A stretch of DNA of 34,231 nucleotides from Gammaproteobacteria bacterium. Lineage in GTDB: Bacteria > Pseudomonadota > Gammaproteobacteria > Eutrophobiales > Eutrophobiaceae. Positions within the stretch are counted from its first letter, which is position 1, and each line of letters starts with the position of its first letter. This document shows, one piece after another, positions 6,987 to 16,798 of this stretch. The position numbers were made by a program, and so were the translations under genes. The notes below the pieces were generated by a model. It was not told the origin of the DNA. It made no database searches and worked only from the letters and a program-made list of their open reading frames with translations. Location of the stretch: contig SCUJ01000002.1 of NCBI GenBank assembly GCA_004297165.1, positions 1 through 34,231 on the forward strand, given 5' to 3'.

Positions 6987-9035
6987 TTATTCTTCAGCCG
7001 CCGGCTTGAAGGCCGCCATCAGTTCCTGCTGCGTTCGGGCCGGGACCGGGTCGTAGTGACTCAGGCTGATGGTGTAGGAACCCGCCCCGCCCGTGATTGA
7101 CTTGAGCGTCGATTGATAGGAACCGAGTTCGCTGAGCGGCGCCAGGCCGCTGGTCGTCGTCATTCCGCCCGGCAACGAGGTGGTATTGCTGATCCGGCCG
7201 CGCCGTCCGGACAGGTCGGCCGTGATGTCGCCCATCGACTGATTGGGGCTGGTGATGGAGATCTCGACGATGGGTTCGAGCACGACCGGCTTCGCCTTCT
7301 TCACCGCATCGATGAAGGCCTTGCGGCCGGCGGTAACGAAGGCGATTTCCTTCGAGTCCACGGCATGATACTTGCCGTCGTAGACCTCCACCCGGAGGTC
7401 CTTCAGCGGATAACCGGCGATGACGCCCTGTTCGAGCGCCTGCAGTATGCCTTTTTCCACCGCCGGGATGAATTGTCTCGGGATCACGCCGCCGACCACG
7501 CCGTCCACGAATTCGAAGCCCGCGCCGCGCGGCAGCGGCTCGACCCGCAGATAAACCTCGCCGAACTGACCGGCGCCGCCGGTCTGTTTCTTGTGGCGAT
7601 GGTGGCCCTCCGCGCTCGCGGTGATGGTCTCGGTGTAGGCGATCCGCGGCGGGTGGGTATCGACCTCCACATGATAGCGTTGGCGGAGTTTCTCCAGCGT
7701 CATGCGCAGATGCAGTTCGCCAATCCCCTTGATCACGGTCTCGTTCAGATTGCTGTTGTGCTCCACGCGGAAGCTCGGATCTTCCGCCTGCAGCTTGTGC
7801 AGGGCGTCGGAGATCTTCTGTTCGTCGCCCCGGCTGCGGGCGACGATCGCGATCCCGTACATCGGCGCCGGCAGCGCCACGGGTTCCAGGCGGATGTTGT
7901 CTTCATCGTGAGAGTCGTGCAGCACCGTATCGAATTCGAGTTCATCGAGTTTCGCCAGGGCGCAGATGTCGCCCGGGATCCCCTTGCCTATCTCGCTATG
8001 TTCCTTACCCTGCAATTTAAGGAGATGGTTAACCTTGACCGGTTTCCGGCCATCGCCCACGTACAACTGGCCGTCCTTGCGAATGGCGCCCTGATGAATA
8101 CGGAACACCCCCATGCGTCCAACGAACGGATCGATGGTCACCTTGAAGACATGCGCCAGGGCATGCCGCCCTGGGTCCGGGGAGAGGCGGATTGATTCCG
8201 CGCCTGCGCCGTCGCCCTTGAGGAAATGAGGCGGATTGCCTTCCTGCGGGTTGGGCATCAGCCGGGCGAAGATATCCAGCAATAGATCGATGCCGGCGCC
8301 GGATTGCGCCGAGACAAAGCAGATCGGCACAAGGTGGCCATCCCGCAAGGCCTTCTCGAAGGCCCCGTGCAGTTGTTCGGGAGTGACCGCCGATTCCTGT
8401 TCGAGATAGAGCGCCATCAATTCCTCGTCCAGTTCCACCACCTGATCGATGATGGCGGTGTGCGTCTCCCGCACCGAGGAAAAATCGGTCGCCCCGCCCG
8501 CGGCCTGGAAAAAACAGTCCACGACTTCACGGCCCTGGTTCGCCGGCAGGTTGAGCGGCAGGCATTCCGTCCCGAATTCCTCCCTTATGGCAGAGAGTAA
8601 TCCCTTCAAATCCACCTCGTCGGCATCGATCTTGTTGATGATGATCAACCGCTCCATATCCCGTTCCCTGGTGATCCGCATCATGCTCTTGGTAACCATC
8701 TCGATCCCGGTCTGGGCGTTGATGACGATGGCGCAGGTCTCGGCGGCCGGCAGGACCGCGAGCGTCCGGCCGATGAAATCCGGATAACCTGGGGTATCGA
8801 TGAGATTGATATGACCGCCGTGGTAATCCATGCTGACGATGGCCGTATCCAGCGAATGCTTGTGCTCCCGCTCCTGGGGGTCGAAGTCGCACACCGTGGT
8901 CCCGCGATCGACGCTGCCCGGCTGGTTGATGACCCCGGCCTTGTACAGGAGGGCCTCGACCAGGGTGGTTTTCCCGGCCCCGCCATGTCCGGCAAGGACA
9001 ATATTCCGGATGTCTTGAGTGGTGTAATCAGCCAT
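6987..9035 (-). CDS. EF-G-like translational GTPase (FusA paralogue)
   Basis: This 682-residue protein has the full EF-G domain order: a GTPase domain, a beta-barrel, and C-terminal domains III-V. The P-loop is GHGGAGKTT (16-24), G3 is DTPGYPDF (80-87) and G4 is NKID (134-137). It is not the housekeeping EF-G. The canonical AHIDAGKTT is replaced, and the RGITI of switch I reads REHKHSL, as is common in the EF-G-like paralogue class. Paralogues of this class act on ribosomes in recycling, stress or antibiotic protection, but the role here is unknown. An AAGGGGAT SD precedes the ATG. It heads the efflux operon rather than an rpsL-rpsG-tuf cluster, which is unusual. Confidence 0.9.
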   Translation of the reverse strand: MADYTTQDIRNIVLAGHGGAGKTTLVEALLYKAGVINQPGSVDRGTTVCDFDPQEREHKHSLDTAIVSMDYHGGHINLIDTPGYPDFIGRTLAVLPAAETCAIVINAQTGIEMVTKSMMRITRERDMERLIIINKIDADEVDLKGLLSAIREEFGTECLPLNLPANQGREVVDCFFQAAGGATDFSSVRETHTAIIDQVVELDEELMALYLEQESAVTPEQLHGAFEKALRDGHLVPICFVSAQSGAGIDLLLDIFARLMPNPQEGNPPHFLKGDGAGAESIRLSPDPGRHALAHVFKVTIDPFVGRMGVFRIHQGAIRKDGQLYVGDGRKPVKVNHLLKLQGKEHSEIGKGIPGDICALAKLDELEFDTVLHDSHDEDNIRLEPVALPAPMYGIAIVARSRGDEQKISDALHKLQAEDPSFRVEHNSNLNETVIKGIGELHLRMTLEKLRQRYHVEVDTHPPRIAYTETITASAEGHHRHKKQTGGAGQFGEVYLRVEPLPRGAGFEFVDGVVGGVIPRQFIPAVEKGILQALEQGVIAGYPLKDLRVEVYDGKYHAVDSKEIAFVTAGRKAFIDAVKKAKPVVLEPIVEISITSPNQSMGDITADLSGRRGRISNTTSLPGGMTTTSGLAPLSELGSYQSTLKSITGGAGSYTISLSHYDPVPARTQQELMAAFKPAAEE

Positions 9036-9160
9036 CGGTTATCCCCTTGTTATTGGTTGAAGCGGCTGCATCGACCAATGTGAACATTCCCCCGCGCCTC
9101 TTGCAAGGATAATTAATGCCCTGCCTTTAGGAAAGGGTCAGGTGTGAGGCCGCGCCACGC

Positions 9161-9188
9161 AAAAAAAAGGCGGGGAGAACCCCGCCTT
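9161..9188 (-). terminator. Rho-independent terminator of the hsp20 gene
   Basis: On the minus strand a perfect 9-bp stem of AAGGCGGGG and CCCCGCCTT with a 4-base loop (9188-9167) runs into eight T residues (9168-9161). It lies 20 bases after the hsp20 stop and insulates it from the EF-G-like operon. Confidence 0.9.
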
Positions 9189-9208
9189 GGAAAGTGCCTA
9201 TAGACGCC

Positions 9209-9667
9209 TTATTTCGCCTTGATTTCTATCCGCTTCGGTTTGACCTGCTCCAGTTTCGGCAACACGATCTCCAACACGCCGTTCTTGCCGGTGGCCACGA
9301 CCTTTTCAGCATCCGCGGTCTCGGGCAGGCTGAAGCGCCGGTAGAAACTGCCCTGATGCCGCTCCATGCGCCGGTAGCCTTTCTCCTCCTTTTCCTTGGT
9401 CTCGACGCGCTCGCCCTTGATGGTGACCATGCCGTTCTCCATCGTGATCTCGATATCCTCGGGCTTCACTCCGGGGATATCGGCCAGGATCACGTAGCGG
9501 TTCGGCTCTTCCTTGATATCCACCGCCGGACGCCAATCACTGGTGGCGATATCGGAAAGGTCTTCACCCATGAAATCGCGCAGCAGGGTGTCCGCCAGAC
9601 CCCAACGGCCAATTTCCTTGTGGAAACGGTCGAACAACGTGCCAGGTTCATATTTAGTCAGGTTCAT
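9209..9667 (-). CDS. Small heat-shock protein, Hsp20/alpha-crystallin family
   Basis: This 152-residue protein has an alpha-crystallin domain at about residues 47-138, starting at DWRPAVDIKEE, with the conserved GVLEIVLPK at 130-138 and a C-terminal IEI (147-149) that fits the oligomer-forming I-x-I motif. It is an ATP-independent holdase for unfolding proteins in the cytosol. The start at 9667 has a near-perfect AGGAGGA SD about seven bases upstream, so the longer frame from 9721 is rejected. It has its own promoter and terminator and appears monocistronic. Confidence 0.95.
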   Translation of the reverse strand: MNLTKYEPGTLFDRFHKEIGRWGLADTLLRDFMGEDLSDIATSDWRPAVDIKEEPNRYVILADIPGVKPEDIEITMENGMVTIKGERVETKEKEEKGYRRMERHQGSFYRRFSLPETADAEKVVATGKNGVLEIVLPKLEQVKPKRIEIKAK

Positions 9668-9723
9668 AATATTTCCTCCTCTTTGGGTTGCTCCTGTAAG
9701 GCTGAACAAATACTTCACCATTT

Positions 9724-9752
9724 TTTATAAGGCCGGATCTGACCGTTTTCAA
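9724..9752 (-). promoter_or_regulatory. hsp20 promoter (sigma70-like and possibly sigma32-like)
   Basis: On the minus strand TTGAAA (9752-9747) and TATAAA (9729-9724) are spaced by 17 bases, close to the sigma70 consensus. The same segment reads CTTGAAA and, about 14 bases on, CCTTATAA, which resembles the sigma32 elements CTTGAAA and CCCCATNT. Heat-shock control is therefore plausible. Confidence 0.6.
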
Positions 9753-9900
9753 GGCCGTCAGGCCAAGATGACTGTTTAACGTGGAGGTTTCACGGGAGGA
9801 GATAAACGCATATTATTCCCTCAGCTTGAGCACATGACCGTCTGGTTCCTGTAAACTCCTATTATTCCTTGAAAAACCGGAGAAAAGACACCCGTTAATA

Positions 9901-9929
9901 TTGACAGTCAGGGGCCCAATCCGTACCAT
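9901..9929 (+). promoter_or_regulatory. rplM-rpsI promoter
   Basis: A perfect -35 TTGACA (9901-9906), a 17-base spacer and a -10-like TACCAT (9924-9929) lie about 34 bases before the rplM start codon. Confidence 0.6.
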
Positions 9930-9962
9930 TGCCCCTCTTTTTTTGGCGCCCGAGTAAATCCC

Positions 9963-10391
9963 ATGAAAACGTTCTCCCTGACGCCCGCGGATATCCGCCG
10001 TGACTGGCATCTGATTGATGCCACCGGCAAGACGCTGGGCCGGCTGGCAACGGAAGTAGCCAGCAGACTGCGCGGCAAGCACAAGGCCGACTATACCCCC
10101 CATATGGATAATGGCGACTACATTGTGATCATTAATGCAGGGGCTATCCGCGTCTCCGGCCGTAAATTCAAAGACAAGATATATCACAGCTATTCCGGCT
10201 ATCCGGGCGGCTTGAAAACCACGACTTTCGAAAAATTGCAGACGAAACACCCGGAGAAGGCCATCGAGACTGCGGTCAAGGGTATGTTGCCCAAGGGACC
10301 CCTGGGCCGGGAGATGTTCCGCAAACTCCGGGTCTACGCCGGGGGCGAACACCAGCACAGCGCGCAACAACCCAAGCCACTGGAAATTTGA
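9963..10391 (+). CDS. rplM: 50S ribosomal protein L13
   Basis: This 142-residue protein is a typical bacterial L13, with the N-terminal [20 protein letters not shown], the central [13 protein letters not shown], and the C-terminal [18 protein letters not shown]. Length matches the family. It is an early-assembling 23S rRNA-binding protein of the large subunit. It is followed after 3 bases by rpsI, the widely conserved rplM-rpsI operon. Only a weak GAG precedes the start codon. Confidence 0.98.
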   Translation: MKTFSLTPADIRRDWHLIDATGKTLGRLATEVASRLRGKHKADYTPHMDNGDYIVIINAGAIRVSGRKFKDKIYHSYSGYPGGLKTTTFEKLQTKHPEKAIETAVKGMLPKGPLGREMFRKLRVYAGGEHQHSAQQPKPLEI

Positions 10392-10394
10392 TAA

Positions 10395-10787
10395 ATGAGC
10401 ACACAAACTTATTACAGCACCGGCCGCCGCAAAAGCTCGACGGCGCGGGTATTCATCCACAAGGGCAACGGCAAGATCACCGTCAACAACCGCGACCTCG
10501 ACAAATACTTCGGCCGTGAAACCGGGCAAATGGTGGTGCGCCAGCCCCTGGAAACCGTGTCCATGACGGATAAATTCGATATTACTGTCACGGTATCCGG
10601 CGGCGGGATATCTGGGCAGGCCGGCGCCATCCGGCACGGCATAACCCGGGCCTTGATTAAGTATGACGAAACCCTGCGTCGGCCGTTACGGCTGGCCGGT
10701 TTCGTAACCCGGGATTCCCGCGAAGTGGAGCGCAAGAAGGTCGGTCTGCACAAGGCCAGAAAGCGGCCGCAGTACTCCAAGCGCTAA
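10395..10787 (+). CDS. rpsI: 30S ribosomal protein S9
   Basis: This 130-residue protein is S9: the N-terminal [15 protein letters not shown], the central [19 protein letters not shown], and the basic C-terminal tail ending KRPQYSKR, which reaches the decoding centre and contacts P-site tRNA. Spacing to rplM is 3 bases, so the two are co-transcribed. Confidence 0.98.
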   Translation: MSTQTYYSTGRRKSSTARVFIHKGNGKITVNNRDLDKYFGRETGQMVVRQPLETVSMTDKFDITVTVSGGGISGQAGAIRHGITRALIKYDETLRRPLRLAGFVTRDSREVERKKVGLHKARKRPQYSKR

Positions 10788-10823
10788 TACCAGCCGCTTC
10801 AGGTGCAGCAGGGTCACCCCTAC

Positions 10824-10897
10824 TGGGGGTTCGTCTAATGGTAGGACTACGGACTCTGACTCCGTCAGTGGAGGTTCGAATCCTTCACCCCCAGCCA
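10824..10897 (+). tRNA. tRNA-Gln (anticodon CTG)
   Basis: The sequence folds as a complete cloverleaf with encoded CCA. The acceptor stem TGGGGGT pairs with ACCCCCA, the anticodon stem is ACGGA/TCCGT around loop CTCTGAC, and the T loop is TTCGAAT. The anticodon CTG is at 10856-10858 and reads CAG codons. It starts 36 bases after rpsI and may be read through from the rplM promoter. Confidence 0.97.
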
Positions 10898-10941
10898 CTG
10901 CTTCAATCTCGCGCGTTGCATCGTCCCGCAAAATAGCGACA

Positions 10942-10970
10942 CTTCGCCGGATCCGCCGATCCGGCGGAAG
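10942..10970 (+). other. GC-rich hairpin after tRNA-Gln
   Basis: GCCGGATC (10946-10953) pairs with GATCCGGC (10958-10965) around a CGCC loop. An outer CTTC/GAAG extends it with one bulged base. The following TTCATT is a poor T-tail, so a terminator role for the rpsI-tRNA transcript is possible but weak. The remaining 150 bases up to the ligM-like gene hold only a possible promoter. Confidence 0.4.
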
Positions 10971-11049
10971 TTCATTACAAGCCGAATTTCACAGGTTTTC
11001 ACCGTAATTTGAGCGCTCCAACAAGCCCTTCTACAGCAGACGTCCTGCC

Positions 11050-11083
11050 TTGCATTGCAATAGGTCGGGGTGTTAAATACCTT
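11050..11083 (+). promoter_or_regulatory. Possible promoter of the ligM-like gene
   Basis: Two overlapping arrangements fit. TTGCAA (11055-11060) with a 17-base spacer to TACCTT (11078-11083), or TTGCAT (11050-11055) with an 18-base spacer to TAAATA (11074-11079). Both are imperfect. Confidence 0.35.
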
Positions 11084-11104
11084 TCACCTACCCAAGCAAC
11101 CTGA

Positions 11105-12520
<1,416 letters not shown>

Positions 12521-12550
12521 ACTTGAAGATCATCCGCAAGCAATAAAGGA

Positions 12551-12584
12551 AATAACGGACGTCGCGAGGCGTCCGTTATTTTTT
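12551..12584 (+). terminator. Rho-independent terminator after the ligM-like gene
   Basis: A perfect 11-bp stem of AATAACGGACG and CGTCCGTTATT with an 8-base loop is followed by TTTT. It sits between convergent genes. On the minus strand the tail is TTTCCTTT, so it may also stop pabBC transcripts. Confidence 0.9.
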
Positions 12585-12589
12585 CAGCT

Positions 12590-14365
12590 TCAAGGGACGC
12601 TCATCGTGGGGAGTTTTACCTCCCACATCCCGCGCACGGAGTTAACCAACAAGATCCGGGTACACTTCGACAACTCTTCCTTGCGTATGATCCGTTCGGC
12701 TATTTTTCCCTCGCGCAGCAGCGCTTCCCGATAGACGCCGGCCAACAAACCGCAGGTCACGGGCGGTGTGTAGAGGTTGCCATCCAGTTCCACGACGAGG
12801 TTGGCGATGCAGGATTCTGTAAGCTCTCCCCTCTCATTCCAGAGCAGGACATCGTCATAGCCTGACGCCTTGGCCAATGCGGATGTGTAAACATGTCGTC
12901 GGGTTGTCTTGTGGTAGAGATATGGATCAGTGGAGTCGATCGACGCCTCCGCGAGGATTACACGATAATCCCCGGTCCTGGTCGATAGCGACGCGGTCTC
13001 CATCTGCATCTCGCCATTCCTGTGCACCAGCACACGGAGCCGATGTGGCTCTGGCGACAATCCGGCAGTGCGCTCCGCAAGCAGCCGCCGCAAACCCGGT
13101 TCATCGAGGTTAAAATCGAAATAAGCCGTTGAATTCCGCAGTCTGTGCAAATGTTCTTCCAGCAGGAAACACCCCGATTCAGGCGTCCACAACAGGGTCT
13201 CGATGAGCGAAAACTCCGGCGCCTGGCGCGTCACGATTCGGGCCTTGGCCATACATTCCGCAAGTTCATCCCCGGCTTGTGAATCCCAGACGACTCCGCC
13301 GCCGGTGCCATACTCCATGATCCCATCGCGGTGATTGATGATTACCGTACGGATCGCCACGCTGAACTGAGAGCGCCGGTTCGGCGAGAGATACCCGATC
13401 GCGCCGGTATAGAGGCCGCGCGGGGTCGATTCAACCTCGCGGATGATCTCCATCGTGCGCCGCTTCGGTGCGCCGGTGATCGAGGCGCAGGGGAACAGCG
13501 CCTGAAATATTTCCCGCAGACCGGCCCGGGTCCTGCAACTCACCGTGCTCGTCATCTGCCAGAGGGTGGGATATTTTTCAATCTCGAACAGATTGGCAAC
13601 AGCGATGCTACCGGTGCGGGCGATGCGCCCCATGTCGTTGCGGATCATGTCCACGATCATGATGTTCTCCGCGCAATTCTTCGCCGAATTGCGTAACCAC
13701 TCTGCCCTGGCGAGGTCCTCGCCCTGAGTCAGGCCCCGCGTAACCGTGCCTTTCATGGGACGGGAAATCAACTCCTCGCCATCCAGCCGAAAGAATAATT
13801 CATGCGAGGCGGAACTCACGCACCAGTCAGCGCCTTGGATGAATGCCCCCAGCGTCCGGCCCTGGGCCGCGATCATCGCGAGGAAGAGTCGCCAGGGATC
13901 GTTGACGGCCGTTCCACGCAGGCGGAAGGTGTAATTGACCTGATAGGTGTCGCCTTCCCGAATGTAATGCTTGATCCGCGCGATCTCTGCGCGATATTCG
14001 GCGTCACTGACGCTCGCCTGCCAGTCGATCTCCGGCACTTCGCCGCCAGTCTCCGGTCGAGGTAGATACACCGGGATTGTTGTGCGGTAAAGCCCGAACC
14101 AGGCAAAAGGAAATTCACCCCCGGCGCGGGTCGTCAACGCCTTGTCGAAGGCCGGGGCGGACTCATAGCTCACGAATCCGGCGGCATGGAGATTGTCACA
14201 GGCAACCGCAGTTTCCGCTTCGGCGAGCACGTCTGGGACGTCTTCCAGCCTGTGCGCGGTTAGTATCCTTTGCGGGCGCTCGAACAACAGCCAGCATTGT
14301 TGCGCTTCGCACCGCAACAAGACGCTGTTGGTATCCGGGCGCGATATCGGCGGGGTTTGTGGCAC
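12590..14365 (-). CDS. pabB: Aminodeoxychorismate synthase component I fused to aminodeoxychorismate lyase (PabB-PabC)
   Basis: This 591-residue protein has two parts. Residues 1-380 are a chorismate-binding PabB domain. It has PMKGT (203-207), whose Lys marks aminodeoxychorismate synthase rather than anthranilate synthase, and the conserved FPCASITGAPK (291-301). Residues 384-591 are a class IV aminotransferase-fold lyase (PabC) with YHKTTRR, where K486 would bind PLP. Together they make p-aminobenzoate for folate, with glutaminase PabA supplied from elsewhere. The start codon is GTG, without a strong SD, and no in-frame ATG lies nearby upstream. Folate supply would also serve the THF-dependent LigM-like enzyme across the terminator, though the two genes are convergent. 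Confidence 0.93.
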   Translation of the reverse strand: MPQTPPISRPDTNSVLLRCEAQQCWLLFERPQRILTAHRLEDVPDVLAEAETAVACDNLHAAGFVSYESAPAFDKALTTRAGGEFPFAWFGLYRTTIPVYLPRPETGGEVPEIDWQASVSDAEYRAEIARIKHYIREGDTYQVNYTFRLRGTAVNDPWRLFLAMIAAQGRTLGAFIQGADWCVSSASHELFFRLDGEELISRPMKGTVTRGLTQGEDLARAEWLRNSAKNCAENIMIVDMIRNDMGRIARTGSIAVANLFEIEKYPTLWQMTSTVSCRTRAGLREIFQALFPCASITGAPKRRTMEIIREVESTPRGLYTGAIGYLSPNRRSQFSVAIRTVIINHRDGIMEYGTGGGVVWDSQAGDELAECMAKARIVTRQAPEFSLIETLLWTPESGCFLLEEHLHRLRNSTAYFDFNLDEPGLRRLLAERTAGLSPEPHRLRVLVHRNGEMQMETASLSTRTGDYRVILAEASIDSTDPYLYHKTTRRHVYTSALAKASGYDDVLLWNERGELTESCIANLVVELDGNLYTPPVTCGLLAGVYREALLREGKIAERIIRKEELSKCTRILLVNSVRGMWEVKLPTMSVP

Positions 14366-14476
14366 TTGACGATCCAGCGGATGAATGGTCGGTACAGAAG
14401 TGTTGACGTACGCCGGTCAGAATACAGGATCCCCGCCGGAAGGGAAGTACCAGGTGAAACGGGATTCGACGGCGAT

Positions 14477-15571
14477 TTATCCGTCAGCAGGCTGACGCGA
14501 CAACACCGATCGCTCGTGCTCCAGGAGATAGCGTTTGCGCCAGATACCGGCGCCATAACCGGCGAGACCGCCATCGTTACCGATCACGCGGTGACAGGGA
14601 ATGAGGACTGCCAGGCGATTGGCGGCGTTGGCCCCCGCCACGGCGCGCACCGCCAGAGGTTTGCCAATCATTTCCGCCTGCTCCCTGTACGAGCGAGTCG
14701 CGCCGAACGGGATTTCCAGCAAGGCTTCCCAGGCGCGTTTCTGAAATTCCGTCCCGACTATGAGCAAAGGCAGATCGAAGATTCGCCGTCGGCCGTTAAA
14801 ATATTCCTCAAGTTGCGTTTCGAGCCGGGTCAGTAACGGATGCGCCCCGAACAGGCTGCCGTCACCGATTTTGCGACTGCTGGATTTACTGTTTGCGAGT
14901 GCATCTTCCAGTTCATCCTGGAAATCGAGCAGACAGATCCCCGCGTCCGTGCAACCCGCAAGCATGGGCCCAAGCGGACTCAGCAGGTGTCTGACGATCA
15001 CGAGTTCGCGCGTCCTGCTGCCCTTGGGTGAGAAACCTGTATGTTTTCTGAACGCGGCGTGAAAACCGCTGAGTGAGGCATAACCGGCATCCAGCGCCGG
15101 GGTTGTCACTTCGCCTTCCGACTTGATCCGCCGGTAGGCCTCGTTGATGCGCCTGGTCCGCAGATAGGCATGGAAGCTCATGCCGTGATGTTTGCTGAAC
15201 CATCGGCGCAAAGTGACGGGATCGAGTCCGCGATTGCGCAGATCGGAGTCCGTGATGCGCTGCCCCGGATCCTCGTCGATCTCGGCGAGCAACTTCCTGA
15301 TCCATACGGGCGGATCCCCGTAACGCAACAGCGGCTGACATTTTCGACAAGGACGGAAACCTGCGGACAATGCCGCACCAACACTGGCGAAGAACACGAC
15401 ATTCTCCCGCTTCGGTTTCTTTGCCGAACAACCCGGCCGGCAGAAGATCCCCGTAGTCCTGATACCCGCCCAGAAGATCCCTTCAAAGCGCTTGTCCCGG
15501 TCCACCAGCGCGCGGTAGTAAACCTTGGGTTTGGCTGACGGTTCGTTACAGGGCTGCGGCTCGGCTTTCAT
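14477..15571 (-). CDS. ada: Ada: methylated-DNA repair protein and transcriptional activator
   Basis: This 364-residue protein has the full Ada layout. The N-terminal zinc domain has four Cys (C44, C48, C75, C78) that repair methylphosphotriesters. An AraC-type DNA-binding region follows at about residues 90-180, with RRWFSKHHGMSFHAYLRTRRI. The C-terminal O6-methylguanine methyltransferase has IPCHRVIG with acceptor C326. Methyl transfer to the N-terminal Cys would convert it into an activator of repair genes, including itself. It lies 111 bases upstream of pabBC on the same strand and 65 bases after the tautomerase gene. Confidence 0.96.
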   Translation of the reverse strand: MKAEPQPCNEPSAKPKVYYRALVDRDKRFEGIFWAGIRTTGIFCRPGCSAKKPKRENVVFFASVGAALSAGFRPCRKCQPLLRYGDPPVWIRKLLAEIDEDPGQRITDSDLRNRGLDPVTLRRWFSKHHGMSFHAYLRTRRINEAYRRIKSEGEVTTPALDAGYASLSGFHAAFRKHTGFSPKGSRTRELVIVRHLLSPLGPMLAGCTDAGICLLDFQDELEDALANSKSSSRKIGDGSLFGAHPLLTRLETQLEEYFNGRRRIFDLPLLIVGTEFQKRAWEALLEIPFGATRSYREQAEMIGKPLAVRAVAGANAANRLAVLIPCHRVIGNDGGLAGYGAGIWRKRYLLEHERSVLSRQPADG

Positions 15572-15636
15572 GGGCAGCAGAATACACCGCGCACGAAAAA
15601 ATACTTCCGAAATTTGAACAGGAAATCCGGTCGCGA

Positions 15637-16023
15637 TCAGACGCTCAGCTTATGGATAAGCGCGGATTCATCCGCGGTCCGGCCGAGTATTCCCCAATTA
15701 TGACCCGGGGTTTCGTTGATGATGATCTCCACGTCCCGCGGAGAGAAGGCGGCTGATTGTTCGAGGCGCGAGAAGATGTTTTTCAACAACTGCTTCTTCA
15801 CTTCCGGCGGTTTGCCTTCCAGCATGGTCAGCTCGAGGATCAGATAATTTTCGCTGCGTTCATCCGGCGAGGTGAAATCGTAAGGCTCCAGGGAAAAGAA
15901 GCGATGATTCGAATGGACCGGGGCGCCCAGCACCTGCGTGACCGATTGGTGGATCGCCGTGGAGATCCGGTCGCGATAACCGTCCAGGGTCTTCTTGTTG
16001 GCGAATATCTTTACCTGAAGCAT
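15637..16023 (-). CDS. Tautomerase-superfamily protein lacking the catalytic Pro1
   Basis: This 128-residue protein resembles the tautomerase (4-OT/MSAD/MIF-like) family, with a first strand LQVKIFA, a helix to about residue 32, a central LILELTMLEGKPPEVKKQLLKNIFSRL, then DVEIIINETPGHNWGILG. Relatives start MPQVKIY and use the N-terminal Pro as general base after Met removal. Here the second codon is CTT (Leu), one base from CCT (Pro). The start codon is not in doubt, because no in-frame upstream start is visible. The protein may be a non-catalytic or altered relative. It is probably expressed on its own between the protease homologue and ada. Confidence 0.85.
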   Translation of the reverse strand: MLQVKIFANKKTLDGYRDRISTAIHQSVTQVLGAPVHSNHRFFSLEPYDFTSPDERSENYLILELTMLEGKPPEVKKQLLKNIFSRLEQSAAFSPRDVEIIINETPGHNWGILGRTADESALIHKLSV

Positions 16024-16092
16024 CGCTACAGCCTTCGTCCTGATTTGGTTGATTCAAACGCGGGTCATCATAGCTCGAAAATCTGGGCGGTT

Positions 16093-16114
16093 ATATACCC
16101 TTTCCGGGGTATAT
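16093..16114. other. Inverted repeat between the protease homologue and tautomerase genes
   Basis: ATATACCC (16093-16100) and GGGTATAT (16107-16114) form a perfect 8-bp inverted repeat with a 6-base spacer. It lies 10 bases after the protease stop and 70 before the tautomerase start. There is no T-tract. It could be an operator, a weak terminator or a processing site. Confidence 0.4.
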
Positions 16115-16123
16115 GGACACGCA

Positions 16124-16762
16124 TCACCAGAGCAAAAACAGATCCACGAAATGCAGCAGCAGTTCCAGCGGCGGGCCAAGAATCAGGCCCACCGCCTGAG
16201 TGGCCAGCAGCAACACCATGATGAGCAGGCCGATGCTCTCCAGCCGGTTATACCCATAGGCAATCCGCGGCGGGAGCAAGGCGCTCACCACCCGGCTGCC
16301 ATCGAGTGGCGGGACCGGCAACAGATTAAGCAGCATCAGGAGTGCGTTGATCATAATGCCGGCCTGACTCATCTCGAATGCCGCCCCGATCATGGCGCCG
16401 GGTTGAGCGTTCGACTCGAAACACAATTTCGCCAGGATGGTCCAGCCGATTAACATCAACAGATTGGCTAACGGTCCCGCCGCCGCGACTATCGCCATGT
16501 CGCGGCGGGGATGGCGGAGATTGCGCCAGTCCACCGGAACCGGCTTCGCCCAGCCGAAAATGAAATTACCCGCATACATCAGGAGCAACGGGACCAGCAC
16601 GGTGCCGATCGGATCGACATGTTTAATCGGGTTCAGGGTCAACCGGCCGAGCATACGGGCCGTTTGATCGCCCAGTTTGCTCGCCGTCCAGCCATGGGCC
16701 ACTTCATGGACCGTAACCGCAAAGACGACAGGTACGGCCCAGATGATTATTTTTTCGAGCAT
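16124..16762 (-). CDS. Site-2 protease family (M50) membrane metalloprotease homologue
   Basis: This 212-residue inner-membrane protein has the M50B core. HEVAH (H19, E20, H23) lies in the first membrane segment, AAGPLANLL is near 94-102, and PPLDGSRV gives the third zinc ligand D154. There are five or six hydrophobic segments and no PDZ or CBS domain, so it is a minimal form common in bacteria. Larger relatives cut transmembrane anti-sigma factors; the substrate of the minimal form is unknown. It starts 36 bases after ttcA but without a visible SD. Confidence 0.92.
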   Translation of the reverse strand: MLEKIIIWAVPVVFAVTVHEVAHGWTASKLGDQTARMLGRLTLNPIKHVDPIGTVLVPLLLMYAGNFIFGWAKPVPVDWRNLRHPRRDMAIVAAAGPLANLLMLIGWTILAKLCFESNAQPGAMIGAAFEMSQAGIMINALLMLLNLLPVPPLDGSRVVSALLPPRIAYGYNRLESIGLLIMVLLLATQAVGLILGPPLELLLHFVDLFLLW

Positions 16763-16777
16763 CGGAAAATCAGACAG

Positions 16778-16798
16778 CGGTTCGCGGGGAGCGAACCG
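16778..16798 (-). other. Intercistronic hairpin between ttcA and the protease homologue
   Basis: CGGTTCGC and GCGAACCG form a perfect 8-bp stem with a 5-base loop, directly after the ttcA stop codon. It has no T-tail, so partial termination or transcript stabilisation is more likely than a full stop. Confidence 0.45.

Noticed and set aside
7113-8195. 360-aa plus-strand open frame
   Set aside because: It is antisense to the EF-G-like gene, whose motifs are unambiguous.
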